Of a stretch of 64,000 bases of DNA, positions 26,309 through 33,738 are shown in pieces. This stretch comes from Verrucomicrobiota bacterium (GTDB taxonomy: Bacteria; Verrucomicrobiota; Verrucomicrobiia; Opitutales; Opitutaceae). Position 1 is the stretch's first letter; the number at the start of each line of letters is the position of its first letter. The notes below the pieces were generated by a model that made no database searches, was not told the origin of the DNA, and worked only from the letters and a program-made list of their open reading frames with translations. The position numbers and the translations under genes were made by a program. The stretch covers positions 3,878-67,877 of the forward strand of contig JAEYUW010000039.1 in the NCBI GenBank assembly GCA_023432225.1, read 5' to 3'.

Positions 26309-28828
26309 TCATTCCGCTCGCAGCGCGATCATCGGGTCGACGCGCGTGGCGCGGCGGGCGGGGACGAGCACGGCGGCGAACGACACGACCGAGAGCAGCA
26401 GCGCGACGACGGCGTAGGTGGGCGGATCGGACGGTTGAATCTGGAGCAGGAAGAGCCCTTGGGCGATTTGCTGGCTGGCGAGCAGGGCGGCGGTGAGAGC
26501 GCCGCCGAGGCCGACGAGCAGGCCGATGCCGAGTTGCCAGGCGCCCTGGCGGAACACCATGCCGAGGACGGTGCCGGCATTGGCGCCGAGCGCCATGCGG
26601 ATGCCAAACTCCTGCGTGCGCTGGTTCACGGAGAAGCTTTGCACGCCGTAGAGGCCGGCGGCCGCGAGCACGACGGCGACGATGCCGCAGACGGTGAACA
26701 TCGCGGCGATGATACGATTCTGGCCGAGGAAGCCATCGAACGAGGTCTTCGGCGTCTCGACGAAATACGGCGGCAGGTTCGGATCGATTTTCTGCACGAC
26801 GGCGGAGACGGCGCGAGCGAGCGATTCGCCGCGCAGGCCGCCGCGCGGTTTGGCGATGATCGTGCCGAATTGCGGACCTTGCGCCTGCGAGGCGACCGGG
26901 CCGAACGCGGTGGCGAAGAACGGCACGTAGAAGCCGGCGTTGTCGTTCTGGTTGTTGAAAATGGCGAGCATGCGGACGTCCGTCACGACGCCGACGATCC
27001 GGCGCCACGGGCCGGGATTGAGGCCGTTCGGCGCGGTGGTGCGGAAGCGACGGCCGATCGCGCTCTCGTTGCCAAAGTGCTTTTTCGCGAACGTGCCGTT
27101 CACGACGGCGACGGGCTCGCGCTGGTCGGAGTCCTCGTCGGTGAGGTAGCGGCCTTCGATGACTTTCTGGCCGAGCGTCGCGGCGAAATCGGAGCTGACG
27201 TTCTCCGCCTGCGCGATTGTGCGATCGCTGTCCTGGGCGTATTGCTTGCCCTCGATTTCCACGGAGCTTTGGCCGGAGAACACCATGCGGAAGCGGCCGG
27301 TGAGGGCGGCGGATTCGAATTCGGGGGCCGCGCGGAGTTCGCGCACGAGCTTTTCGTAGAAGAGACGGCGCGACTCGTTGTTCGGGTAGTCGCCTTCCAT
27401 CAGACCGACGCGTGCGCCGAGCACGCCGCTGGTGTTGTAGCCGTAGTCGAGATTTTGCGCGCGCAGGATCGATTGCACCTGCAGGAGGCCGGCGACGAGC
27501 AGCACGCTCGTCACGACGATCTGAAACACGACGAGCGAGCGCGTGATGATGCCGATGGCGCGGCCGGTGGTGCCGCGGCCGGAATCCTTGAGCACTTCCG
27601 TCGCGTTGGCGCGCGAGGCCATCCACGCGGGCAGCAGACCGGACGCGACCGCGGCGATGAGCGTCGCGACGACGACCGCGACCAGCACCGTCGGCTCGAT
27701 GTCGAACGTCATCCACGACGGAATCGGATTGGTCAGATTCCGCGCCGCGGCGTTGAGCATGTCGGTGGACCAAGACGAGAGCGCGACGCCGAGGACCGCA
27801 CCGATCGAGGCGAGCAGCAGGCTCTCGGTGAGCATCTGACGGAGCAGGCGGCCGCGACCGGCGCCGAGCGAGGAGCGGATGGCGAATTCCTTGCTCCGCA
27901 GCGTCGCGCGCGCGAACTGCATGTTCATGACGTTGACGCAGGCGATGAGCAGCAGGCCGACGCAGAAGGCCAGCATGGTGTAGAGCGTTTGCTTGATCTG
28001 CGGGCCGGTGAATTGCTCGATCGCCGGGCGCACGTAGCCCATCGAAAATTGTTTGTTCGTGTCGGGGAATTGTTCGGCAAAGCGCTTGGCAACGACGTCG
28101 ATTTCGTCCTGCGCCTGAGCGATCGACACGCCCGGTTTCAGTTTCGCGATGATCGCGACGAAATTCACGCCGCGGTCGTTGCGTGGACGCGGCGGGAAGG
28201 ACGAGTTGACCGGAATCCAGAGCTGCTCGTTGTTCGGAAATTGGAAGCGCGGCGGCATGACGCCGACGATGGTCGCCGAGGTGCCGTTCACGCGGACGGC
28301 TTTGCCGATGACGGCAGGGTCGCCACCGAAGTCGGCTTTCCAGAGCGCGTCGCTGAGCAGCACGGCCTTGTCGACGCCCGGCTGATCCTCCTCCGGGAGA
28401 AAGTCGCGGCCGAACGCGGGTTTCACGCCGAGCGTGCGGAAGAAATCCCAGGAGATGTAGCCGCCGGTGTAGCGGCGTGGCTGGCCTTGATAGGTGACGT
28501 TGACGGTCGAGCCGTTGAGGTAGCCGGTGAACGCCTCGAAGGACTTCAGGCCCATCTCGCGGAGGTCCTTGTAGTCCATCGTCGTCATCCGCGAGTTGAA
28601 GTTGCCCGGCTGGAAGTTCGTCGGATCGGCGAGCTGCACGTCGACGAGGCGCTCGGAGTCGGGGAACGAGAAACCGCGCAACAGCACGCCGTTCACGACG
28701 GCGAACTGGGTGGTGACGCCGCAGATGCCGAGCGCGAGCACCGTGACGGCGAGCGCGCAGAAGCCCTTTTCTTTGACGAGGACGCGGAGGCCGACGCGGA
28801 CGTCACGGAAGAATGATTCGAGGAACAT
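26309..28828 (-). CDS. Orphan MacB/FtsX-type permease 6
   Basis: The 839-residue permease begins MFLESFFRDVRVGLRVLVKE and ends RVDPMIALRAE. Its first membrane core has LRSKEFAIRSSLGAGRGRLL and the second QRTQEFGIRMALGANAGTVL. The N-terminal motif EKGFCALAVTVLALGI replaces SPGFT, so it belongs to a different branch from permeases 3-5. It is the first permease of the leftward run and sits 12 bases after the end of a possible 61-codon membrane-protein gene. No Shine-Dalgarno sequence is evident before its ATG. Confidence 0.87.
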   Translation of the reverse strand: MFLESFFRDVRVGLRVLVKEKGFCALAVTVLALGICGVTTQFAVVNGVLLRGFSFPDSERLVDVQLADPTNFQPGNFNSRMTTMDYKDLREMGLKSFEAFTGYLNGSTVNVTYQGQPRRYTGGYISWDFFRTLGVKPAFGRDFLPEEDQPGVDKAVLLSDALWKADFGGDPAVIGKAVRVNGTSATIVGVMPPRFQFPNNEQLWIPVNSSFPPRPRNDRGVNFVAIIAKLKPGVSIAQAQDEIDVVAKRFAEQFPDTNKQFSMGYVRPAIEQFTGPQIKQTLYTMLAFCVGLLLIACVNVMNMQFARATLRSKEFAIRSSLGAGRGRLLRQMLTESLLLASIGAVLGVALSSWSTDMLNAAARNLTNPIPSWMTFDIEPTVLVAVVVATLIAAVASGLLPAWMASRANATEVLKDSGRGTTGRAIGIITRSLVVFQIVVTSVLLVAGLLQVQSILRAQNLDYGYNTSGVLGARVGLMEGDYPNNESRRLFYEKLVRELRAAPEFESAALTGRFRMVFSGQSSVEIEGKQYAQDSDRTIAQAENVSSDFAATLGQKVIEGRYLTDEDSDQREPVAVVNGTFAKKHFGNESAIGRRFRTTAPNGLNPGPWRRIVGVVTDVRMLAIFNNQNDNAGFYVPFFATAFGPVASQAQGPQFGTIIAKPRGGLRGESLARAVSAVVQKIDPNLPPYFVETPKTSFDGFLGQNRIIAAMFTVCGIVAVVLAAAGLYGVQSFSVNQRTQEFGIRMALGANAGTVLGMVFRQGAWQLGIGLLVGLGGALTAALLASQQIAQGLFLLQIQPSDPPTYAVVALLLSVVSFAAVLVPARRATRVDPMIALRAE

Positions 28829-28840
28829 GGCGTGGAGGGG

Positions 28841-29026
28841 TTAGGAGGTGACAGCGACAGGAGCTGCTTCGTCCGCGGTGGCGACGGGAGATGGCGCGGG
28901 ACCGGCCCACAACGCCGCAGTGACGGCGCAGGCCACGAGGAGCGTCAGCAGGACGCGCGTGTGAACGCGGAAGTGGAGCGAGTGCGTAGCGAAGAGCACG
29001 CGGCCGTTCCGCATCCTTTGTGCCAA
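28841..29026 (-). CDS. Possible 61-residue single-span membrane protein or gene remnant
   Basis: The open frame encodes a basic start, one clear hydrophobic segment (LLTLLVACAVTAALWAG, about 27-43) and a short Ala/Pro tail. It ends 12 bases before permease 6 on the same strand, which would permit coupled translation. The N-terminal LHFRVHTRVLLTLLV stretch faintly resembles the start of FecCD-type iron permeases, so it may be a decayed fragment instead. Codon use is not decisive. I regard it as uncertain. Confidence 0.3.
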   Translation of the reverse strand: MAQRMRNGRVLFATHSLHFRVHTRVLLTLLVACAVTAALWAGPAPSPVATADEAAPVAVTS

Positions 29027-29249
29027 GCGCGCGGTGCGAGGCTACGCGCTGGCTTGAAGCGAGTTAGGCGAGCCGGGCTATCTCCGCGCGCAGGCGGTTG
29101 CCCTGAAACTGAAATTGCGCCGTCCCACGAATGGGATGGCGCGGAGAGAGCCGCTCGCTCGCATGCCGTCGCGGAAGCCGTGAGGCTTTCGTGATTCGAT
29201 GCCGCGAAATTCTTACGAATTCCGCTACGTCGCTTCGGGCTGCTCGCCG
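29027..29249. repeat. Composite repeat: GAAGCCGTGAGGCTTTCG hairpin plus TTCTTACGAAT unit
   Basis: The gap holds GCGGAAGCCGTGAGGCTTTC (from about 29168), then GCGAAATTCTTACGAATTCC (from about 29203), then TACGTCGC... ending CCGCTAC at 29246-29252. Variants of the same modules occur at 50757-50862 and 56054-56078. On the minus strand the last module begins GTAGCGGCGAGC, and its TAG is the stop codon of the DUF4097 gene at 29250. No gene is seen. Confidence 0.6.
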
Positions 29250-30017
29250 CTACTTCGCGGCGCGGACGTTCAAGCCGCCGTTGACGGAATCGAGCACGAT
29301 CTCGGCGCCGCCGCCGTTGACGCTGCCGTTCAGGGTGCGGCGACCGGATTTGGCGATCGTGATCGGGAAATCGCAGGAGACGCGGCCGTTGACCGAGTCG
29401 GCCTTGAGCGTGAACGCGGCGTCGGCGGGCACGATGGCGGTGCAGGTGCCGTTGACGGTATCGAGGACGATGCGGTCACTCGGCGAGAGCTTGGCGAAGG
29501 TGGCGCGGATGGAGCCGTTGACCGTGTCGAAGCGGCCGCCGGCGGTGAGACCTTCGGCTTCGATCGAACCGTTGACCGAGTCGAGATCGACGTAGCCCTG
29601 CACGCCGCGCACGCGGACGTCGGCGTTGACGACGTCGATCTTCTTCAGCGACGCGCCGGCGGGGACGCGGAGCTTGTAGCGAACTTCCGCGGTGCGGCCT
29701 TTCCAGAATTTCCAGCCGATCTTCTCGTGCTTGGTTTTGATCGCGAGGCGGCTGGCGGACGAATCGACCTCGATCGTCACGCGGGCGAGCGCCTCGTCGT
29801 CGGAGGCGATTTTCTCGGCGTCGACACTGACTTCGTTTTTATCCCACGCGATGATCTCCACGGTGCCGTTGACGCTGTCGAGCGAGACGGTGCCGTCGGC
29901 GTTGAGCGGGTAGGTTTGCGAGAATTTTTCCGAGACGGACGCGGGCGCGGCGGTGACGGCGAACGCAAGTGCGGTGAGCAGGAGAGCGGGGCGGAGGAGC
30001 GAGGCGGAGAGTTTCAT
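29250..30017 (-). CDS. Exported DUF4097-like beta-repeat protein (VNG type)
   Basis: The 255-residue protein begins MKLSASLLRPALLLTALAFA, a signal peptide. It then shows a beta-strand-rich body with repeated VNG turns: DSVNGTVEI, DSVNGSIEA, DTVNGSIRA, DTVNGTCTA, DSVNGRVSC, GSVNGGG and DSVNGGLNV. This is the pattern of DUF4097 (putative adhesin) right-handed repeats. It should be periplasmic or outer-surface. It is a tandem paralogue of the next gene, whose turns read MNG instead of VNG. It lies between two permease runs; the function is unknown. Confidence 0.85.
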   Translation of the reverse strand: MKLSASLLRPALLLTALAFAVTAAPASVSEKFSQTYPLNADGTVSLDSVNGTVEIIAWDKNEVSVDAEKIASDDEALARVTIEVDSSASRLAIKTKHEKIGWKFWKGRTAEVRYKLRVPAGASLKKIDVVNADVRVRGVQGYVDLDSVNGSIEAEGLTAGGRFDTVNGSIRATFAKLSPSDRIVLDTVNGTCTAIVPADAAFTLKADSVNGRVSCDFPITIAKSGRRTLNGSVNGGGAEIVLDSVNGGLNVRAAK

Positions 30018-30101
30018 GCCAAAAGAGGAGGGCGGCGCGGCGTGCGTGGGCGGGAGCGGTTGGAGGTGGTCGCAGGTTGAGATCGGGGCGTGGATTTTTA
30101 T

Positions 30102-30125
30102 GGGCCGGTTGAAAACCGGCCCTAC
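30102..30125. repeat. Single REP-like element, GGGCCGGTT type
   Basis: The palindrome GGGCCGGTTGAAAACCGGCC ends CCTAC. Read on the minus strand, it begins GTAG directly after the TGA stop codon of the DUF4097 gene at 30126. The core is a variant of the stem at 2437-2503 and 13040-13131. Confidence 0.7.
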
Positions 30126-30896
30126 TCAGGAGCGGGCGCGGATGGAGAGGGAGCCGTTCATCGAATCCATGGAGACCGTGGCTTCGCCCTGGCCAAGCGA
30201 GCCGCGGAGGGAGCGACGGGAGGATTTTTCGATGGTCATCGGGAGCTCGCTCGAGACGCGGCCGTTCAGCGAGGAAGCAGCGACGCGGGCGTTGGCGTCG
30301 GCGGGCACGAAGATCTCGCACTGGCCGTTCATCGTGTCGACGTTGACTTTTTGCGTGCCGGTGAGGCGGTCGAAGGAGGCGGAGATGCGGCCGTTCATCG
30401 TATCGAGTTCGGCGTCGCCGGTGAGGCCGGTGGCGCGAATGCGGCCGTTCATGGTCTCGAGTTTCACGTTAGCATGGACGTTCTCGGTGGTGATGTTGGA
30501 GTTCATCGCCTCGATCTTCAGGCGCGCGAGCTGAGCCGGGACGCGAAGGGTGTAGCGGACCGCGCCGTTGTCGCCGTTGCGGCTGAACCACGAGGAGCTG
30601 TCCGCTTTGTGGTGCTTCGTCTTGATGGCGATGCGATCGGCGCTCGCTTCGACGATAATTTCGATGCGCTTGAGCGCGTCCTCATCGCGCGCGGATTTCT
30701 CGGCCTCGATGCTGACTTCGGCTTTGTCCCACGCGATAACGTCGACGTTGCCGTTCATGTTGGTGACGGAGACAGTGCCGGTCGCGGCGAGCGGGTGCGT
30801 CTGGCTGAATTTCTCGGTGACCTTGGCCGAAGCGGCGGTGACGAGCAGGGTAGTGGCGGCGAGGAGCGAGGGCAGGCGGAGCGAGGCGAGCGTCAT
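30126..30896 (-). CDS. Exported DUF4097-like beta-repeat protein (MNG type)
   Basis: The 256-residue protein begins MTLASLRLPSLLAATTLLVT, a signal peptide, and carries repeated MNG turns: TNMNGNVDV, ETMNGRIRA, DTMNGRISA, DTMNGQCEI and DSMNGSLSI, with one SLNG. Overall layout and flanking phrases (EKFSQTHPL, IAWDKAEVSIEAEK, RIAIKTKH, YTLRVPA) match the paralogue at 29250-30017. The frame is open upstream to 31052 through repeat DNA, so the ATG before the signal peptide is chosen. The role is unknown. Confidence 0.84.
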   Translation of the reverse strand: MTLASLRLPSLLAATTLLVTAASAKVTEKFSQTHPLAATGTVSVTNMNGNVDVIAWDKAEVSIEAEKSARDEDALKRIEIIVEASADRIAIKTKHHKADSSSWFSRNGDNGAVRYTLRVPAQLARLKIEAMNSNITTENVHANVKLETMNGRIRATGLTGDAELDTMNGRISASFDRLTGTQKVNVDTMNGQCEIFVPADANARVAASSLNGRVSSELPMTIEKSSRRSLRGSLGQGEATVSMDSMNGSLSIRARS

Positions 30897-30978
30897 GGGG
30901 GAAATCGGTTGGGTGCTCCCAAATACCCGCGTGGGCGGGCGGAAGTTACAGAATTCCTTGTCGAAGCGACGAAGCGCG

Positions 30979-31065
30979 AGGTGGAGCGCATTGACCTCAA
31001 TGCGCTCGAACCTTCGTGCCGCGCGGGCGGATCTCGAACGGGTTGAGGGCAACGCGTTCCACCTT
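30979..31065. repeat. Inverted repeat, GGTGGAGCGCATTGACCTCA family
   Basis: The left part is GAGGTGGAGCGCATTGACCT followed by CAATGCGCTCGAAC, and the right part ends GGCAACGCGTTCCACCTTC. The outer parts GGTGGA and TCCACC face each other. Variants lie at 36433-36508 and, with a GTAG border, at 41801-41865. It sits between permease 7 and the DUF4097 pair. Confidence 0.6.
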
Positions 31066-31089
31066 CGGTCACCCGCCCGAGCGACGCAC

Positions 31090-33684
31090 TTACTCCGCCC
31101 TCAGCGCCTCCAGCGGGTTCACGCGGGTGGCGCGGACGGCGGGCAACCAGCAGGCGGCGAGCGACGCGGCGGCGAAGGCGAATGCGGCGCCGGCGAAGAC
31201 GAGACCGTCGAACGTCGGAATGTCGACGAACAGCGCCGACATCGCGCGGCCCACGCCGAGGGCGAGCAGGAGCCCGAGTCCGATGCCGCTGAAGGCCACC
31301 ACGGCGCCTTCGCGCAGGATCATCGCGCGCACCTCGCCGGGGCGCGCGCCGAGCGCCATCCGCACGCCGATTTCGCGCGTGCGGCGGGACACCGAGTAGG
31401 CCTTGACGCCGTAGATGCCGACGACGGCCACGAGCATCGAGACGAGGCCAAAGAAGCCGAACAGCGCCGAGCCGATGCGCGTCATCCAGGCCTCGAGATT
31501 CGATTCCATGTGCTGGCGGAATGTTTTGACCGAGAACACGGGCAGGTTCGGGGCGGCTTCGCGCACGGCGCGTCGCACCGGATCGACGAGCGCCGCGGCG
31601 GCCGCAGCATTGTTGGCGGCGAGGCGCACGTGGAAATGCACGTTGCTCTGGAAGCCTTGCGCGAAGGGCACGTAGATGCTCATGCCGGCTTCCTTTTGGC
31701 CGAAATCGCTGCGCGTGGATTTCGCGATGCCGACGATTTCCACGGTGCGGCTTTCGTTGGCGCGGGCACTGATGTCCTGTTGCTCACCAATGCCGCCACC
31801 GTCGTTCGACGCGGCGCGCTTGGCGTCGGCTTCGGCCCATTGCAGGCGTTGGCCGAGCGCGTCGCCGTCGGGCCAGAGTTTGCGAGCCAGCGCTTCGTCG
31901 ATGATGACCACCGCTGGCGTGCCCTTGGCTTCGGTTTCGGCAGCGGTGAAGGCGCGGCCGCGCAGCAGCGGGATACCGAGCGTGGCAAAATAGTCGGCGC
32001 CGATGGAATTCCAGCGCGCGTCGAAGGCGAGGCCTTCCGCCGCCGTGGCCGGTTTGGCGTCCGGGCCGGGGGTCACGCCTGCACGTTGCACAGCGCGGCT
32101 GATGTTCACCATGCCGAAGGGCACGATCGCACCGATGGAAGCGGACTGCACACCGGGCAACGCCGCCAGTCGCTCCTGCACGGCGCGGTAAAGATTACGA
32201 CTCTGCGCTTCGTCGAAGCCGCCGAGGCTCGAATCGACCTCGACGACCACGGTGTTGTCCGCCTGGAAACCGGTTTCGCTGCGCGTGAGGTTGAGGGCCA
32301 TCCGCACGAACAAGCTCGCTGCCACGAGCAGCGCGAGCGAGAGCGCGATTTGAGCGACGACCAGCGGGTGACGCGGCAGCCAGCGACGACGCGAGCGCAC
32401 GCTGTCCTCGCCGGCCTGGCCCTTGAGGTCGGTCAGCACGTCGGTCCGTGACAACTTGAGCGCGGGCCCGAGAGCGAAGAAAAGCGTCGCGAGCAGACAA
32501 AAAGCCACGCTCGCGCCAATGACGGCGGGCGAGAGATTCGAGGACAGGAACAGCGTGATCGGCAGCCGCGTCGTCAGCGCGGCGGCCAGCCAGCTGTTGG
32601 CCGTCGAGGCGATGAGGAAGCCAAGGCCGCCGCCCACGAGGGCGAGCACGCCGCCTTCGACGCAGAGTTGGCGAATCAGGCGCGCACGGCCGCCGCCGAG
32701 CGCGAGCCGGATGGCGAACTCCTTGCGCCGCGCGTGCCCGCGCGCGAGGAGCAGGCCGGCGAGATTGAGGCAGACCACCAGCAAGACCGCGCCCGACATG
32801 CCGAGCAGCACCAGGCCGAGCAGCGCGAGGGTGGATTCCTCGCTGGGCGAAGTGCTCGTGCTCAGACGCGGGAGAGTGCCGAGCGCGACGGTCTTCTCCT
32901 TGAACTCGACGGGAAAGTTCTGTTCGAGGCTGAGGCCGAGCGCGTTCAGGGCCGCGGTGGCGGACTCGCGGGAAACGCCCTCGGCGAGGCGCGCGACGAT
33001 GAACAGGTTGTAACTGTCGGCGCGTTCGAGGGAGCGCTTCTTGGACGACGCTTCAAAGTCGTTGCTCAAGCTGTCGAAGACGCTGAGCGGAAAATAGAGT
33101 TCGGGCCCGAACAGCATCATCGTGCCGCTGAAGCCCTCCGGCGCGAGGCCGACGATCGTGAAGAGACGTTCGTTGATGCGCACGGTCGAGCCGACGAGGT
33201 CGGAGGAGAAACCGGTTTTGCGCCAATACTGATAGCTCGCGATCGCGACGGGCGCGTCGGCGCCGGGACGTTCCTCCGCCGGCGTGAAACCGCGCCCCTG
33301 CAGGAGCGGCACGCCGAGCGTGGTGAAGTAGTTGGCGCTGACGATCGCCGACATCGAGCGACGCGTCTGACCTTTTTCGCCGATGCCAACCATGGTGAGA
33401 TTGTGCGCCATGACGCTGGCGAACAGGTCGGAGCGCGCGGCGACGTCGCGGTAGAGCGGGTAGGAGAAGGCGCGGTAATTCGTCGGCTCCTTCCGGTCGT
33501 GCGTGTAGAGCTGGACGATCTGCTCCGGTCGGTCGAACGCGCGCGGGCTGAACGCGAGCGAGTAGGTGAGGCTGAACACGGCGGTGTTCAGCCCGATGCC
33601 GATCGCGAGCACGGCGATGGCCGCGAGGGTGAAGCCGGGCGATTTGGCGAGGAGACGGAGGCCGAAGCGGAGGTCCTGAAGCAT
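31090..33684 (-). CDS. Orphan MacB/FtsX-type permease 7
   Basis: The 864-residue permease is the longest of the set. It begins MLQDLRFGLRLLAKSPGFTL and ends RVNPLEALRAE. Coupling loops are GHARRKEFAIRLALGGGRAR and [20 protein letters not shown]. It is most similar to permease 8 in its periplasmic phrases (NYRAFSYPLYRDVAARSDLF, APEGFSGT, VGSTVRIN). The first periplasmic domain is longer than in permeases 1-5. It is separated from permease 8 by 54 bases and from the DUF4097 pair by a repeat-filled gap. Confidence 0.87.
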   Translation of the reverse strand: MLQDLRFGLRLLAKSPGFTLAAIAVLAIGIGLNTAVFSLTYSLAFSPRAFDRPEQIVQLYTHDRKEPTNYRAFSYPLYRDVAARSDLFASVMAHNLTMVGIGEKGQTRRSMSAIVSANYFTTLGVPLLQGRGFTPAEERPGADAPVAIASYQYWRKTGFSSDLVGSTVRINERLFTIVGLAPEGFSGTMMLFGPELYFPLSVFDSLSNDFEASSKKRSLERADSYNLFIVARLAEGVSRESATAALNALGLSLEQNFPVEFKEKTVALGTLPRLSTSTSPSEESTLALLGLVLLGMSGAVLLVVCLNLAGLLLARGHARRKEFAIRLALGGGRARLIRQLCVEGGVLALVGGGLGFLIASTANSWLAAALTTRLPITLFLSSNLSPAVIGASVAFCLLATLFFALGPALKLSRTDVLTDLKGQAGEDSVRSRRRWLPRHPLVVAQIALSLALLVAASLFVRMALNLTRSETGFQADNTVVVEVDSSLGGFDEAQSRNLYRAVQERLAALPGVQSASIGAIVPFGMVNISRAVQRAGVTPGPDAKPATAAEGLAFDARWNSIGADYFATLGIPLLRGRAFTAAETEAKGTPAVVIIDEALARKLWPDGDALGQRLQWAEADAKRAASNDGGGIGEQQDISARANESRTVEIVGIAKSTRSDFGQKEAGMSIYVPFAQGFQSNVHFHVRLAANNAAAAAALVDPVRRAVREAAPNLPVFSVKTFRQHMESNLEAWMTRIGSALFGFFGLVSMLVAVVGIYGVKAYSVSRRTREIGVRMALGARPGEVRAMILREGAVVAFSGIGLGLLLALGVGRAMSALFVDIPTFDGLVFAGAAFAFAAASLAACWLPAVRATRVNPLEALRAE

Positions 33685-33738
33685 TTTCGATTTTTGGATT
33701 TTCGATTTTGGATTGGCGGAGTGCGGGGTCGGCCACTC

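Noticed and set aside
28841..29026. FecCD-type iron permease fragment
   Set aside because: The resemblance covers only about 25 hydrophobic residues and could be generic. Kept as an uncertain small membrane protein instead.
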